Origin: Ruminococcus flavefaciens FD-1
GTDB lineage: Bacteria; Bacillota; Clostridia; Oscillospirales; Ruminococcaceae
DNA length: 64,000 nt
NCBI GenBank assembly: GCA_000174895.1
Contig: ACOK01000001.1
Span: 1-64,000, forward strand
Direction of reading: 5' to 3'
A model generated the notes under the pieces. That model had not been told where the DNA came from. It was given only the letters and a program-made list of their open reading frames with translations, and made no database searches. Position numbers and translations under genes: made by a program. Below, piece by piece: positions 26,311 through 35,362 of this stretch; position 1 is the stretch's first letter, and each line of letters opens with the position of its first letter.

Positions 26311-26982
26311 ATGACAAAGCTTCTTCTTGTTGAGGATGACAAAGAAATAATCGTGAATCTGACTGAGTTCCTGTCCAACGAAGGATTCACAGTCAAGAAT
26401 GTTACAGGTCAGGCTGCGGCTCTTGATATTATAGAAAAGGAAAAATTCGATCTGGTGCTTCTGGATGTTTCGCTTGCTGATGGAAACGGATTTGCTGTTT
26501 GTTCGGCTATAAAGTCAGACGGCGCAACTCCCGTGATCTTCCTGACAGCTTCAAGCGACGAATTCAGCACAGTCACAGGTTTTGATCTGGGTGCTGATGA
26601 CTATATTGCAAAGCCTTTCAGACCGAGAGAGCTTATTTCACGTATCAAGAATGTGCTGAGACTTACAGGCAATACGGGAAGTGTCACTCAGCTGGGAGAT
26701 GTGCTTGTGGACACGGTAAAGGGTACTGCAAGCAAAAACGGAAATGATCTCTATCTTTCGGCGCTGGAGTATCGTCTGCTGCTGGTGTTCATCAATAACA
26801 GGGGAGCTGTCCTTTCACGTACAAAGCTGCTTGAATCTATCTGGGATATCGCAGGCGAATATGTCAACGACAACACGCTTACGGTATATATCAAGCGCCT
26901 CAGAGAAAAAATCGAGGACGATCCTCAGGATCCGAAGATAATCAGGACTGTAAGAGGTCTGGGCTATAAGGTGGATGTATGA
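26311..26982 (+). CDS. OmpR-family response regulator
   Basis: 223 residues. The receiver domain (1-115) has D9/D10, phospho-acceptor D52 in LVLLDVSLADGNG and the switch lysine in YIAKPFRPREL. The winged-helix domain (about 128-223) shows NRGAVLSRTKLLESIW and RTVRGLGYKVDV. Its stop overlaps the kinase ATG (ATGA), so they are translated together. The ABC exporter genes 3' of the pair are the likely targets, through the repeated AAGTGAC boxes at 28035-28087. Confidence 0.95.
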   Translation: MTKLLLVEDDKEIIVNLTEFLSNEGFTVKNVTGQAAALDIIEKEKFDLVLLDVSLADGNGFAVCSAIKSDGATPVIFLTASSDEFSTVTGFDLGADDYIAKPFRPRELISRIKNVLRLTGNTGSVTQLGDVLVDTVKGTASKNGNDLYLSALEYRLLLVFINNRGAVLSRTKLLESIWDIAGEYVNDNTLTVYIKRLREKIEDDPQDPKIIRTVRGLGYKVDV

Positions 26983-27986
26983 AAGGACTGTTCAGAAATA
27001 AAGAAGTGATGCGCAGCTTTATTATTTTTACGGCTGCATCTCTTGTGTTCATAACTGCTGCTCTGGTATGGGATGTGAGATTTGGCCTTTTCACTGCTGT
27101 AGTATGCCTTGCTCTCGGAGGTATCAGCCTCTTTACAGTGTACAGAAGATACCGTAATATCGCTGAACTTTCAGGCAGGATAGACAGGATACTTCACGGT
27201 GAGGACTACCTGTCACTGGAAAAAAATACCGAGGGCGAGCTTGCTATTCTTGAAAGCGAGATACACAAAATGGTGGTGCGTCTTCGTGAACAGCAGAACC
27301 GCCTCAGGGATGAAAAAATGTATCTGGCGGATTCCCTTGCTGATATTTCCCATCAGATACGAACTCCGCTCACTTCTATCAATATAATAGTATCCATGCT
27401 TTCGGAGGAAGGAATATCCGGGGACAAGAAGCGTGAACTGCTTCTGAAACTGAAAAAGCTGCTGTCACGTATCGACTGGCTTATCACCGCACTGCTCAAA
27501 ATGTCAAAGCTGGATGCGGGGACTATCAAATTTCAGAGCGAGACCATGCCGATGAAGGATTTTATCAACAAAGCCTGTATGCCGCTGTTTGTGCCCATTG
27601 AGCTTCACGGGCAGGAGCTTACTGTAAGAGCTGAGGGTGAATTCAGCGGTGATATCAGATGGAGCGGCGAGGCTGTGGCAAATATACTGAAAAACTGTAT
27701 GGAGCATACTCCCGAGGGAGGCCGTATAAATATATGTGCGGAGGAGAACGCCATATTCACCGAGATAGTCATTTCCGACAGCGGAAGCGGTATTGCTGAG
27801 GAGGACCTGCCCCATATTTTCGAGCGATTCTATAAAGGCGCTTCCGACGAGGACAAGGGTGGATTCGGAATAGGTCTTGCCCTTGCGAGGATGATAGTCA
27901 GGGAGCAGAATGGTACTCTTAAAGCCGAAAACTGCGAAAACGGCGGTGCACGTTTTATCATGCGCTTCTATAAAAGTACTGTGTGA
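26979..27986 (+). CDS. Intramembrane-sensing histidine kinase (BceS-like)
   Basis: 335 residues. Two membrane helices (about 13-30 and 36-54) are separated by only a few residues, so there is no extracellular sensor. Then follow a linker, the HisKA domain with H125 in ADISHQIRTPLTS, an N-box IRWSGEAVANILKNCMEHT, and ATP-lid motifs ISDSGSGIAEEDL and GGFGIGLALARMIV. Kinases of this build usually read the state of a partner ABC transporter, as in Bce-type antimicrobial peptide modules. The transporter genes lie 150 nt downstream. Confidence 0.93.
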   Translation: MKGLFRNKEVMRSFIIFTAASLVFITAALVWDVRFGLFTAVVCLALGGISLFTVYRRYRNIAELSGRIDRILHGEDYLSLEKNTEGELAILESEIHKMVVRLREQQNRLRDEKMYLADSLADISHQIRTPLTSINIIVSMLSEEGISGDKKRELLLKLKKLLSRIDWLITALLKMSKLDAGTIKFQSETMPMKDFINKACMPLFVPIELHGQELTVRAEGEFSGDIRWSGEAVANILKNCMEHTPEGGRINICAEENAIFTEIVISDSGSGIAEEDLPHIFERFYKGASDEDKGGFGIGLALARMIVREQNGTLKAENCENGGARFIMRFYKSTV

Positions 27987-28034
27987 CTTTGAATATGATC
28001 TGCGGGCGAACATGGTTCGCCTGTATTTATGTCT

Positions 28035-28104
28035 GAAAGTGACACCGAAAGTGACGTTTTTGTTATTTTTAAGTCACGGTAGTGTCATATAGAAACGGTA
28101 TAAT
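28035..28104 (+). promoter_or_regulatory. Promoter and operator of the ABC exporter genes
   Basis: GAAAGTGAC is repeated at 28035-28043 and 28047-28055, and an inverted set GTCAC / GTGTCA lies at 28073-28077 and 28082-28087. A TATAAT box sits at 28099-28104 without a proper -35. The arrangement fits activation by the OmpR-type regulator at 26311-26982, which would bind as dimers; the assignment is inferred. Confidence 0.65.
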
Positions 28105-28137
28105 GATTACAGTAAGAAATACAGGAGGCATAACACT

Positions 28138-28821
28138 ATGGAAATATTACGTGTTGAAAATCTATGCAAGATATACGGCAAGGGCGAGAATGAAGTCCGT
28201 GCACTTGACGGAGTTTCTCTTTCGGTTGAACTTGGGGAATTCGTTGCTATCATCGGCCCGTCAGGTTCGGGAAAATCAACTCTTCTCCACATTCTCGGAG
28301 GAGTTGACAAGCCTACAAGCGGCAAGGTATTCATGAACGGCAAGGATGTCTATTCTCAGTCGGAAGAAGAACTTGCAGTATTCCGCCGCCGTCAGGTGGG
28401 GCTTATCTATCAGTTCTACAATCTTATCCCCGTGCTGAATGTTACGGAGAATATGACACTTCCCGTTCTTATGGACGGCAGGGAGATCAACACTGACAGA
28501 CTCAAAGAACTGATCGATACCCTCGGTCTGAACGGCAGGGAAGAACATCTCCCGAATCAGCTTTCGGGCGGTCAGCAGCAGAGAGTTTCAATCGGTAGGG
28601 CGCTTATGAATGCGCCTGCGGTGGTGCTTGCAGATGAACCTACAGGAAATCTCGACAGCAGGAACAGTCAGGAGATAGTTGATCTTCTCAAGCTGTCAAA
28701 CAAGAAGTATAATCAGACCCTTATCATGATAACTCACGATGAGAATATTGCACTTCAGGCTGACAGGATAATCGCCATCAGCGACGGAAAAATTACCCGT
28801 GACGAGGTGATCAGAAAATGA
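28138..28821 (+). CDS. ABC transporter ATPase (MacB/BceA/LolD type)
   Basis: 227 residues. Walker A GPSGSGKST, Q-loop YQFYNLIPVLNVTENM, signature LSGGQQQRVSIGRAL, Walker B VVLADEPTGNLD and switch histidine in MITHDENIA. The family powers FtsX-type permeases that move peptides or lipoproteins, or flush antimicrobial peptides from the membrane. Its TGA overlaps the permease ATG. AGGAGG precedes the start. Confidence 0.95.
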   Translation: MEILRVENLCKIYGKGENEVRALDGVSLSVELGEFVAIIGPSGSGKSTLLHILGGVDKPTSGKVFMNGKDVYSQSEEELAVFRRRQVGLIYQFYNLIPVLNVTENMTLPVLMDGREINTDRLKELIDTLGLNGREEHLPNQLSGGQQQRVSIGRALMNAPAVVLADEPTGNLDSRNSQEIVDLLKLSNKKYNQTLIMITHDENIALQADRIIAISDGKITRDEVIRK

Positions 28822-31517
28822 ACATCTTCAATAAAGTCACTATCGAATCCCTGAAAAAGAACCGCACACGAACTATCGTTACCATCATCGGTATCATGCT
28901 TTCCACTGCGCTTATCTGCGCCGTTACCACATCAGTTTCAAGCGTTATACAGTTCGGAAGGAATTATTTCGCATATGAATCCGGTTCATGGCATGGACAG
29001 GTCGATTATCAGCCATACGATTCCTTTGAATATATAGAATCATCCGATAAGGTGGATAAGGCGGTATTCAGCAAATACGAGGGATACGCCCCCATTGAAA
29101 GTGAAAATGAATACAAGCCTTATCTTTATCTCATGGGTGTCAGCGACGGCTATGATGAGATTATGCCTGTTCATATGATGGAGGGACATTTTCCCGAAAA
29201 TGACAGCGAGATACTGATCCCGTCACATCTTTCCGATAACGGCGGAGTGTACCTGAAAACAGGTGATAAGATCACTCTTGAAGTCGGTGAAAGGATACGT
29301 GATGACCATGCTGTGGGACAGGAAAATCCTATGTTTGAAGTGGGAGCTGATTACAACGAAGACGGCACTATAAGCGAAGATTTCAGCGTCCGTACAACTA
29401 AGGAATACACTGTCTGCGGAATCTATGAGCGTCCAGGCTATATGATCGAGGATTCTGAGGCGCCCGGCTATACCTGTATTGTCAGAGCGACAGACAGCGA
29501 ATACCTACCCGAGACATACAGTATCAGCTTTTCCATGAAGAATGCAGAACAGATCTACGATTTCATGGAAAGCGAAAGGATAGACGGAAGTACTAACTCC
29601 GATCTGCTTATGTTCTACGGAATATCAAGATATAACAGCATAGAGCAGACACTTTACGGACTTGCGGCAGTAGTGATCGTTCTCATCATGTTCGGTTCGG
29701 TAATGCTTATCTACAACGCATTTTCAATTTCCGTTGCGGAACGTACCAAGCAGTTCGGACTTCTTTCCTCTATCGGCGCAACAAAGAAACAGCTGAGAAA
29801 AATGGTTAGGTTTGAATCATTTGTAGTAAGCGGTATCGGAATACCTCTTGGTATTCTTCTCGGAATCGCAGGAATGTGGGTCACATTTACCTGTCTCGGA
29901 AGCAAGTTCGGTTCATTCTTCGGCGAGGATCTCCCTGATGAAGTCAAGATGAAGCTGTCGGTATCCGTGGTTTCTATAATTGCGGCTGTAGTCATCGCAA
30001 TTGTTACTATCAGCATTTCCGCATGGATACCGTCTAAACGTGCCACAAAGGTCACAGCTGTTGAAGCTATTCGCATGAGCAGTGATATCAAGGTAAAAAA
30101 CAAGAAGCTGAAAACTCCGAAGCTGGTGTACAAACTGTTCGGATTCTCGGGAATGCTGGGACACAAGTACTACAAGAGAAGCAAGAAGAGATACCGCACA
30201 ACTATCATGAGCCTTTTCATGAGCATAGTACTTTTCGTTTCAGCATCGGCATTTACCGATTATCTTATCAAAGGTGCAGAGATATCCTCGGAAACATCGG
30301 GTTATGATCTTGTATACCATTATTCCGGTGACGATATGATAAACAGCGCTCCTGAGCTGCTTGAGAAGATAAAAAATGTTGAAAGCGTGGATAATGCGTC
30401 TTTCGCATTTAATACAGGTGTCAACTGCGATGTTGAAAAAAGTGTAATCAATCCCGAGCTTCTGGAGATGCTGGAAATGGATATTGCAATGTCCGGCGGA
30501 ATCGTTAACGCTGACAGCAGTAAGATAAATATGTACGTTGTTTCATCTTTTGTGGACGACGAAACATATCTGAGGCTTCTTGACGAAAACGGACTCAGCA
30601 AAGCTAAGTTCATGTCGGCTGAATCGCCCCTTGGAATTCTCTATGACGGCGATGAGATATTCGACCGTGAAGCAGGCAGATTCGTCAAGAGTTCATCCAT
30701 CATAGCAGAAGAATGCTCTTTTGACTGCCATATGTACGAATCTTTCAAGGATTACTGGTTCTACATGGATAATGGTGACGGCACTGCGACATACATGAAT
30801 TATAACGACGAGGAGAAGATAATCTCCAATGAGGACTGCCGCACTAATTTTACTCTCAGGACCGGAAAGACCATTCATAATAAGCCTTTTTACAACAGCT
30901 CCACAGGAGTAATACTGGCTGTTTATCCTTTCAGTATGATGGAGGATCTGATGCCGAAAGAAGATAACGATTACTGCGAGATCTTCATTAATTCCGCTGA
31001 GCCCGAAGAATGCGAGAAGGAGCTGACTGCATTTCTCAAGGACAATCATCTCCATACAGATTCACTTCACAATGTTGCAGAGGCTGAAAAGCAGGAGCGA
31101 AGCTTCATTACTATAATAAAAGTGTTTGCTTACGGATTTATAGTACTTATATCCCTTATCGCCGCAGCAAATGTATTCAATACAATTTCCACTAACATAG
31201 GACTGCGCAGACGTGAATTCGCAATGCTCAGGTCTGTTGGAATGACACAGAAGGGTATCAGGAATATTCTCAATTATGAATGCATACTGTACGGCCTGAA
31301 GTCTCTGGCAGCAGGACTACCTGTGGCAGCGGTGGTAGTGTGGTTCATATTCAGATCAGTTGATATCTCAATGGATGTTGATTTCTATCTGCCGTGGGAG
31401 GCAATAGGAATTGCGGTATTCAGCGTGTTTGCAGTAGTATTTGCAACAATGATGTACTCAATGAGCAAGCTGAAAAATGACAACACGATAGACGCACTTA
31501 AAAACGAAAACTTATAG
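28818..31517 (+). CDS. FtsX-domain ABC permease of a Bce/MacB-like exporter
   Basis: 899 residues. There is an N-terminal membrane helix (about 18-40) with a large extracellular part, a first FtsX domain (about 260-420, YNAFSISVAERTKQFGLLSSIGATKKQ), a second extracellular part (about 475-755), and a C-terminal FtsX domain (about 770-890, GLRRREFAMLRSVGMTQKG). The duplicated FtsX arrangement is that of single-permease exporters such as BceB, though at 899 residues it is longer. Together with the kinase and regulator it forms a self-regulated module, probably for defence against cell-envelope-active peptides. Its TAG runs into a repeat element. Confidence 0.92.
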   Translation: MNIFNKVTIESLKKNRTRTIVTIIGIMLSTALICAVTTSVSSVIQFGRNYFAYESGSWHGQVDYQPYDSFEYIESSDKVDKAVFSKYEGYAPIESENEYKPYLYLMGVSDGYDEIMPVHMMEGHFPENDSEILIPSHLSDNGGVYLKTGDKITLEVGERIRDDHAVGQENPMFEVGADYNEDGTISEDFSVRTTKEYTVCGIYERPGYMIEDSEAPGYTCIVRATDSEYLPETYSISFSMKNAEQIYDFMESERIDGSTNSDLLMFYGISRYNSIEQTLYGLAAVVIVLIMFGSVMLIYNAFSISVAERTKQFGLLSSIGATKKQLRKMVRFESFVVSGIGIPLGILLGIAGMWVTFTCLGSKFGSFFGEDLPDEVKMKLSVSVVSIIAAVVIAIVTISISAWIPSKRATKVTAVEAIRMSSDIKVKNKKLKTPKLVYKLFGFSGMLGHKYYKRSKKRYRTTIMSLFMSIVLFVSASAFTDYLIKGAEISSETSGYDLVYHYSGDDMINSAPELLEKIKNVESVDNASFAFNTGVNCDVEKSVINPELLEMLEMDIAMSGGIVNADSSKINMYVVSSFVDDETYLRLLDENGLSKAKFMSAESPLGILYDGDEIFDREAGRFVKSSSIIAEECSFDCHMYESFKDYWFYMDNGDGTATYMNYNDEEKIISNEDCRTNFTLRTGKTIHNKPFYNSSTGVILAVYPFSMMEDLMPKEDNDYCEIFINSAEPEECEKELTAFLKDNHLHTDSLHNVAEAEKQERSFITIIKVFAYGFIVLISLIAAANVFNTISTNIGLRRREFAMLRSVGMTQKGIRNILNYECILYGLKSLAAGLPVAAVVVWFIFRSVDISMDVDFYLPWEAIGIAVFSVFAVVFATMMYSMSKLKNDNTIDALKNENL

Positions 31518-31688
31518 GCAACACCGCACAAAGCCCGCCTGACGGCTTTGCACTGAATCTGCGGACAGATTTTCCGTCATCTTGCACAGAAATCCCTTGA
31601 CATACGTCAGTATGCCTGCGGAATTTCTATACAATCTGACGAAAAATCTGTCGGCGCATATTCAGCACAAGTTTTGTGCGGTGTTGCC
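31517..31688. mobile_element. MITE-like element, family B (second copy)
   Basis: 172 bp, nearly identical to 23428-23600. The termini are GGCAACACCGCACAAAGC and its inverse. TATA lies before it and, after one extra C, behind it. Its first G is the last base of the permease stop codon, mirroring the first copy, which also starts right after a stop. Confidence 0.85.
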
Positions 31689-31703
31689 CTATAAATAATT
31701 GGT

Positions 31704-31740
31704 TCGGGAGGCTGACTTGAAATCAGGCCTCCCGATTTTT
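31704..31740 (+). terminator. Terminator behind the ABC permease
   Basis: TCGGGAGGC (31704-31712) pairs with GCCTCCCGA (31727-31735), with CTGA/TCAG extending the stem inwards, followed by TTTTT. Confidence 0.85.
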
Positions 31741-31753
31741 GTCAACACGAATA

Positions 31754-31917
31754 ATATTGCTCCGCCAATTAAACATTGTCAAAAAGGCGAAGACAGAGAG
31801 GAAAATTATCAAGAAAGGAAAACGCAGAAATGCTGACGCATTTCAAGTTTTTCTGACGCTGAGAATTTTTCTTTATGTCAAGCATTTGAAGGCAAGGTTT
31901 AGTTGGTGGAGCAATAT
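31754..31917. mobile_element. Inverted-repeat element, family C (164-bp copy)
   Basis: The left terminus ATATTGCTCCGCCAATTAAA matches the inverted right terminus, which begins ATATTGCTCCACCAACTAAA. The middle is AT-rich, with AAATGCTGACGCATTT as a small inner palindrome. It ends two bases before the -35 box of the clpS promoter. A 60-bp relative lies at 16844-16903. Confidence 0.72.
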
Positions 31918-31919
31918 CT

Positions 31920-31948
31920 TTGACATATGAGGGGAATAATGGTATAAT
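31920..31948 (+). promoter_or_regulatory. Consensus promoter of the clpS-clpA-aat operon
   Basis: TTGACA (31920-31925) and TATAAT (31943-31948) at 17-bp spacing, both exact. The -35 begins 3 nt after the family C element ends, so the insertion displaced whatever lay upstream. Confidence 0.85.
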
Positions 31949-32010
31949 GTTTATATGGATTTGTTTTCGTGAGAAAAGTGAAGACGTCCCTGAAGAATGG
32001 AGATGATGGA

Positions 32011-32310
32011 ATGTCGGCTAAAGGTGCTGTAAAGGAACGCAGCGACAGCATGGTGAAAGAACCGAGACTGTACAGCGTAATAATGATAAACGACGATTTT
32101 ACGACAATGGAATTTGTTGTGGGAGTTCTTGTGGAAATCTTCCATAAGGATGAGATCACCGCTCAGGCGATAATGATGCACGTCCACAAAAACGGACAGG
32201 CTGTGGTGGGAAAGTATCCTTATGATATAGCGTCCACGAGAGTGAAAAAAGCTCTCGAACGTGCAAAGGAAGAGGGCTTTCCATTCAGAATGACCATAGA
32301 GGAGGGGTGA
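32011..32310 (+). CDS. clpS: ClpS, N-degron adaptor for the ClpA protease
   Basis: 99 residues from the ATG at 32011, which follows GGAG by 8 nt; an in-frame GTG at 31969 lies only about 14 nt from the expected mRNA start and has no binding site. The core matches ClpS: LYSVIMINDDFTTMEFVVGVL, the substrate-pocket region with HKDEITAQAIMMHVHKNG, and YPYDIASTRVKKALERAK. ClpS captures proteins with Leu, Phe, Tyr or Trp at the N-terminus and hands them to ClpA. clpA starts 1 nt after its stop. Confidence 0.95.
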   Translation: MSAKGAVKERSDSMVKEPRLYSVIMINDDFTTMEFVVGVLVEIFHKDEITAQAIMMHVHKNGQAVVGKYPYDIASTRVKKALERAKEEGFPFRMTIEEG

Positions 32311-32311
32311 T

Positions 32312-34540
32312 ATGGAATTATCTAATGAAGTACTTGATATAATATACAAGGCAATAGATTATGCACAGAGCAAGGGCTACGAATATGTAACTCCTGAAAT
32401 AGTACTGCTCATGGTGCTGAAAGATAAAGTCTTTGCAGAAGCCTTTGAGGAATGCGGCGGAAATGTTGATATTCTCAAAAAATATCTCAAGGAGTATGCC
32501 GAGACATATATGGACAAGGCTGAGGTGGAAAAGCCCGAATTATCTGAGGGAGTGAACTCTTTGCTGAATTTTGCGGCGAAAAGTGCATACAGCAGCGGAA
32601 GCAAGGAAGTCTGTCTCAGGCATCTCATACACGGACTGTGGAATCTTGACGACTGCTATGCTGTGTATTATCTTGAAAAGCAGGGAATATCCGAAGCTGA
32701 TCTGCTCCAGGAAATGGCGATAATCGAAGAAAACGAAACTCAGGCTGCCGAGGCAAGCATAAAAATAGGCGAAGTTGATGACAGCCGCAGCGGATGGAAG
32801 CTTTATGCGCCCTGTCTGAATGAAACTCTGACTGACGTCAATCCTCTCATCGGACGTACAGAAGAACTTGACAGAACTATTCAGATACTCTGCCGCAAGG
32901 ACAAGAATAATCCGCTTCATATCGGCGAACCCGGCGTCGGAAAGACTGCCATAACATACGGGCTTGTTCAGCTTATCAGGGACGGGAATGTGCCAGAACC
33001 GCTGGCAGGAGCTAAGGTATTTGCCCTTGATCTGGGCGGTATGCTTGCAGGTACACAGTACCGTGGCGATTTTGAAAAGCGCTTCAAGAAGGTGCTTACC
33101 GAGATCAGCAAAGAAGAAAAACCGATCATTTACATAGACGAGATACATAATCTTTCGGGGGCAGGCGCAGTTGGTGAAGGAGCGTTTGACGCTTCAAATA
33201 TGCTGAAGCCGTATCTCTCTGACGGCCGCATCAGGTTCATCGGTGCTACAACTTTTGAAGAGTACAAGAAGTATTTCGAGAAGAACAAAAGCCTCGTCAG
33301 ACGCTTTCAGAATATCGAGATAAAAGAGCCCGGTGAGGAAGAAACAGTGAAGATACTCAGCGGACTGCGTGAAAAATATGAGCAGTTCCACGGTGTCAGG
33401 TACGGCAAGGACGTTTTAGAGTATGCTGTTCATATGAGCATGAAATATATCAACGACCGCTTTCTTCCCGATAAAGCCATTGATCTTATAGACGAGGCAG
33501 GTGCATACCGCAAGCTTCATCCTACCGTTAAGAAAAGGCAGACTGTTGATAAGGACGTTATAAATCAGGTGTTGACTACTATCTGCCGTGTGCCGGTGGA
33601 AACAGTCTCAAATGAGGATATCACCGGACTTGCAGGCCTTGAAGACCGCATGAAAAAGCGCATATTCGGGCAGGACGAGGCAATTGCTCAGGTGGTCAAT
33701 GCAGTGAAATTCTCGAAAGCAGGACTTCTTGAAGAGAATAAACCGCTGGCAAGTCTGCTTTTTGTCGGACCTACAGGCGTTGGTAAAACTGAAATTGCAA
33801 AAAGTCTTGCGGAAGAACTGGGAGTGAAGCTGATACGTTTTGATATGAGCGAATACGGCGAAAAACACGCTGTTGCAAAGCTTATCGGTTCGCCTGCGGG
33901 ATATGTTGGCTACGAGGACGGCGGTCTGCTGACCGAAGCAATAAGAAAATCACCGTCGGCAGTTCTGCTGCTTGACGAAATTGAAAAGGCGCATCCCGAC
34001 ATTTACAACGTTCTTCTACAGGTGATGGACTACGCAACTCTCACAGATAATCAGGGACGAAAAGCGGATTTCCGAAATGTTGTCATAATCATGACATCAA
34101 ATGCGGGTGCTTCACGTATCGGAAAGAGCACTATCGGTTTCAGCAGCTCAAGCCTTAATGAGGCTGTTATTTCCGAAGCTGTCAAGCAGACATTCCAGCC
34201 CGAATTCCGCAACCGGCTCAATAAGATAGTGGTATTCAACAGCATGGATAAGAAGATGGCGGAACTTATAGTTGGCAAAAAGCTGGGTGAACTGGCATCT
34301 CAGCTCAGAGCAAAGAAAATAGAGTTCAGCGCTGATGATAAGGCAAAGGTTCTTGTTCAGTCCAAGGGTATTACTCCTGAATTCGGCGCAAGAGAGGTTG
34401 ACCGTGTTATCCGTAATGAGATAAAGCCGCTGTTCGTGGATGAGATACTTTTCGGCAAGCTGAAAAACGGCGGACGTATCCTGCTTTCAGCGCACAAGGA
34501 AAAATTCGTGATATCGGCTGATAAGTCGAAAAAGGCGTAA
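32312..34540 (+). CDS. clpA: ClpA, AAA+ unfoldase of the Clp protease
   Basis: 742 residues. The N-terminal ClpS-docking domain (1-145) is followed by AAA module 1 (Walker A GEPGVGKT about 204-211, Walker B IIYIDEIHNL) and AAA module 2 (Walker A GPTGVGKT about 487-494, Walker B VLLLDEIEKAH), then the C-terminal small domain. No coiled-coil M domain is inserted, which separates ClpA from ClpB and ClpC. It unfolds ClpS-delivered proteins for ClpP, whose gene is not here. Low-GC Gram-positives usually carry ClpC instead. Confidence 0.95.
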   Translation: MELSNEVLDIIYKAIDYAQSKGYEYVTPEIVLLMVLKDKVFAEAFEECGGNVDILKKYLKEYAETYMDKAEVEKPELSEGVNSLLNFAAKSAYSSGSKEVCLRHLIHGLWNLDDCYAVYYLEKQGISEADLLQEMAIIEENETQAAEASIKIGEVDDSRSGWKLYAPCLNETLTDVNPLIGRTEELDRTIQILCRKDKNNPLHIGEPGVGKTAITYGLVQLIRDGNVPEPLAGAKVFALDLGGMLAGTQYRGDFEKRFKKVLTEISKEEKPIIYIDEIHNLSGAGAVGEGAFDASNMLKPYLSDGRIRFIGATTFEEYKKYFEKNKSLVRRFQNIEIKEPGEEETVKILSGLREKYEQFHGVRYGKDVLEYAVHMSMKYINDRFLPDKAIDLIDEAGAYRKLHPTVKKRQTVDKDVINQVLTTICRVPVETVSNEDITGLAGLEDRMKKRIFGQDEAIAQVVNAVKFSKAGLLEENKPLASLLFVGPTGVGKTEIAKSLAEELGVKLIRFDMSEYGEKHAVAKLIGSPAGYVGYEDGGLLTEAIRKSPSAVLLLDEIEKAHPDIYNVLLQVMDYATLTDNQGRKADFRNVVIIMTSNAGASRIGKSTIGFSSSSLNEAVISEAVKQTFQPEFRNRLNKIVVFNSMDKKMAELIVGKKLGELASQLRAKKIEFSADDKAKVLVQSKGITPEFGAREVDRVIRNEIKPLFVDEILFGKLKNGGRILLSAHKEKFVISADKSKKA

Positions 34541-34542
34541 TT

Positions 34543-35190
34543 ATGGCGGTATACAGACTTGATGATACGATATGGCTGCCAAAGCCCGAACTGGCAGATG
34601 ATGATGGACTGCTTGCGGTAGGCGGAGACCTTTCCGTTGAGCGTCTGGTACTTGCGTACAGCAACGGCATATTCCCGTGGTTCAATCCTGATGATCCGAT
34701 ACTGTGGTGGTGTCCGAAAGAGAGGTTCATCATAAGGCCTGAGAATATCCATATTTCCCATAGCATGAAGAAATTCATGAAGCAGCACAAAGTTGAGATG
34801 AAGCTTGACCGTGACTTTGCGGATACGATACACCGCTGCCGCATGAAAAGGGAAGCAACCGTAGGAACGTGGATAACCGACGACATGGAAAAGGCTTACT
34901 GTGAACTTCACAAGTTCGGGCTGGCAAACAGTGTTGAAGCCTATATCGACGGCGAACTTGCAGGGGGACTTTACGGCGTTTGCATCGGCAGATGCTTTTT
35001 CGGTGAGAGTATGTTCTCAGACAAGGAAAACGGCTCGAAAGCGGCACTGATACTCTTTGCTCAGTTTCTTGCAGAACGGGACTTTGTAATGATTGACTGC
35101 CAGTTCCATACAGACCATCTTGAGAGTATGGGCGGCGAGAGGATAAACTGGGAGGAGTACCGAAGGCTTCTTGATGAAGGAGAGGTGTAA
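34543..35190 (+). CDS. aat: Leucyl/phenylalanyl-tRNA-protein transferase
   Basis: 215 residues with the family's hallmark blocks: LPKPELADDDGLLAVGGDLS, GIFPWFNPDDPILWWCPKER, CFFGESMFSDKENGSKAAL and IDCQFHTDHLESMGGERI. The enzyme moves Leu or Phe from tRNA to proteins starting with Arg or Lys, making them ClpS substrates. It begins 2 nt after the clpA stop, so one transcript holds the writer, reader and destroyer of the bacterial N-degron pathway. Confidence 0.97.
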   Translation: MAVYRLDDTIWLPKPELADDDGLLAVGGDLSVERLVLAYSNGIFPWFNPDDPILWWCPKERFIIRPENIHISHSMKKFMKQHKVEMKLDRDFADTIHRCRMKREATVGTWITDDMEKAYCELHKFGLANSVEAYIDGELAGGLYGVCIGRCFFGESMFSDKENGSKAALILFAQFLAERDFVMIDCQFHTDHLESMGGERINWEEYRRLLDEGEV

Positions 35191-35194
35191 ATGC

Positions 35195-35314
35195 ATGAAC
35201 TTACTCACAAGAGAAGAGATAATCGATATTGTCAGCAAGCTTCAGAACGGCGGATATGGTTCTGCCGAAGAAGTTGCCGATAAGGCACTGTCATACAAAC
35301 CGATAATACTATAA
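35195..35314 (+). CDS. 39-residue protein ending the clpS-clpA-aat operon
   Basis: ATG at 35195 lies 4 nt after the aat stop; GAGGTG, inside the end of aat, sits 7 nt before it. The product begins MNLLTREEIIDIVSKLQNGG and ends DKALSYKPIIL. It is predicted to be helical with an EEVADKAL second helix, and has no signal or cysteine. Terminator follows at 35321-35355. Its place suggests a link to the N-degron pathway, perhaps as a small adaptor; no family is recognised. Confidence 0.6.
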   Translation: MNLLTREEIIDIVSKLQNGGYGSAEEVADKALSYKPIIL

Positions 35315-35320
35315 AGAAAA

Positions 35321-35355
35321 AGCCGTAAAGCGGAATAATGCTTTACGGCTTTTGT
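35321..35355. terminator. Bidirectional terminator between convergent genes
   Basis: AGCCGTAAAGC (35321-35331) pairs exactly with GCTTTACGGCT (35340-35350); A-run before and TTT after serve both directions. Confidence 0.88.
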
Positions 35356-35362
35356 GATCATA

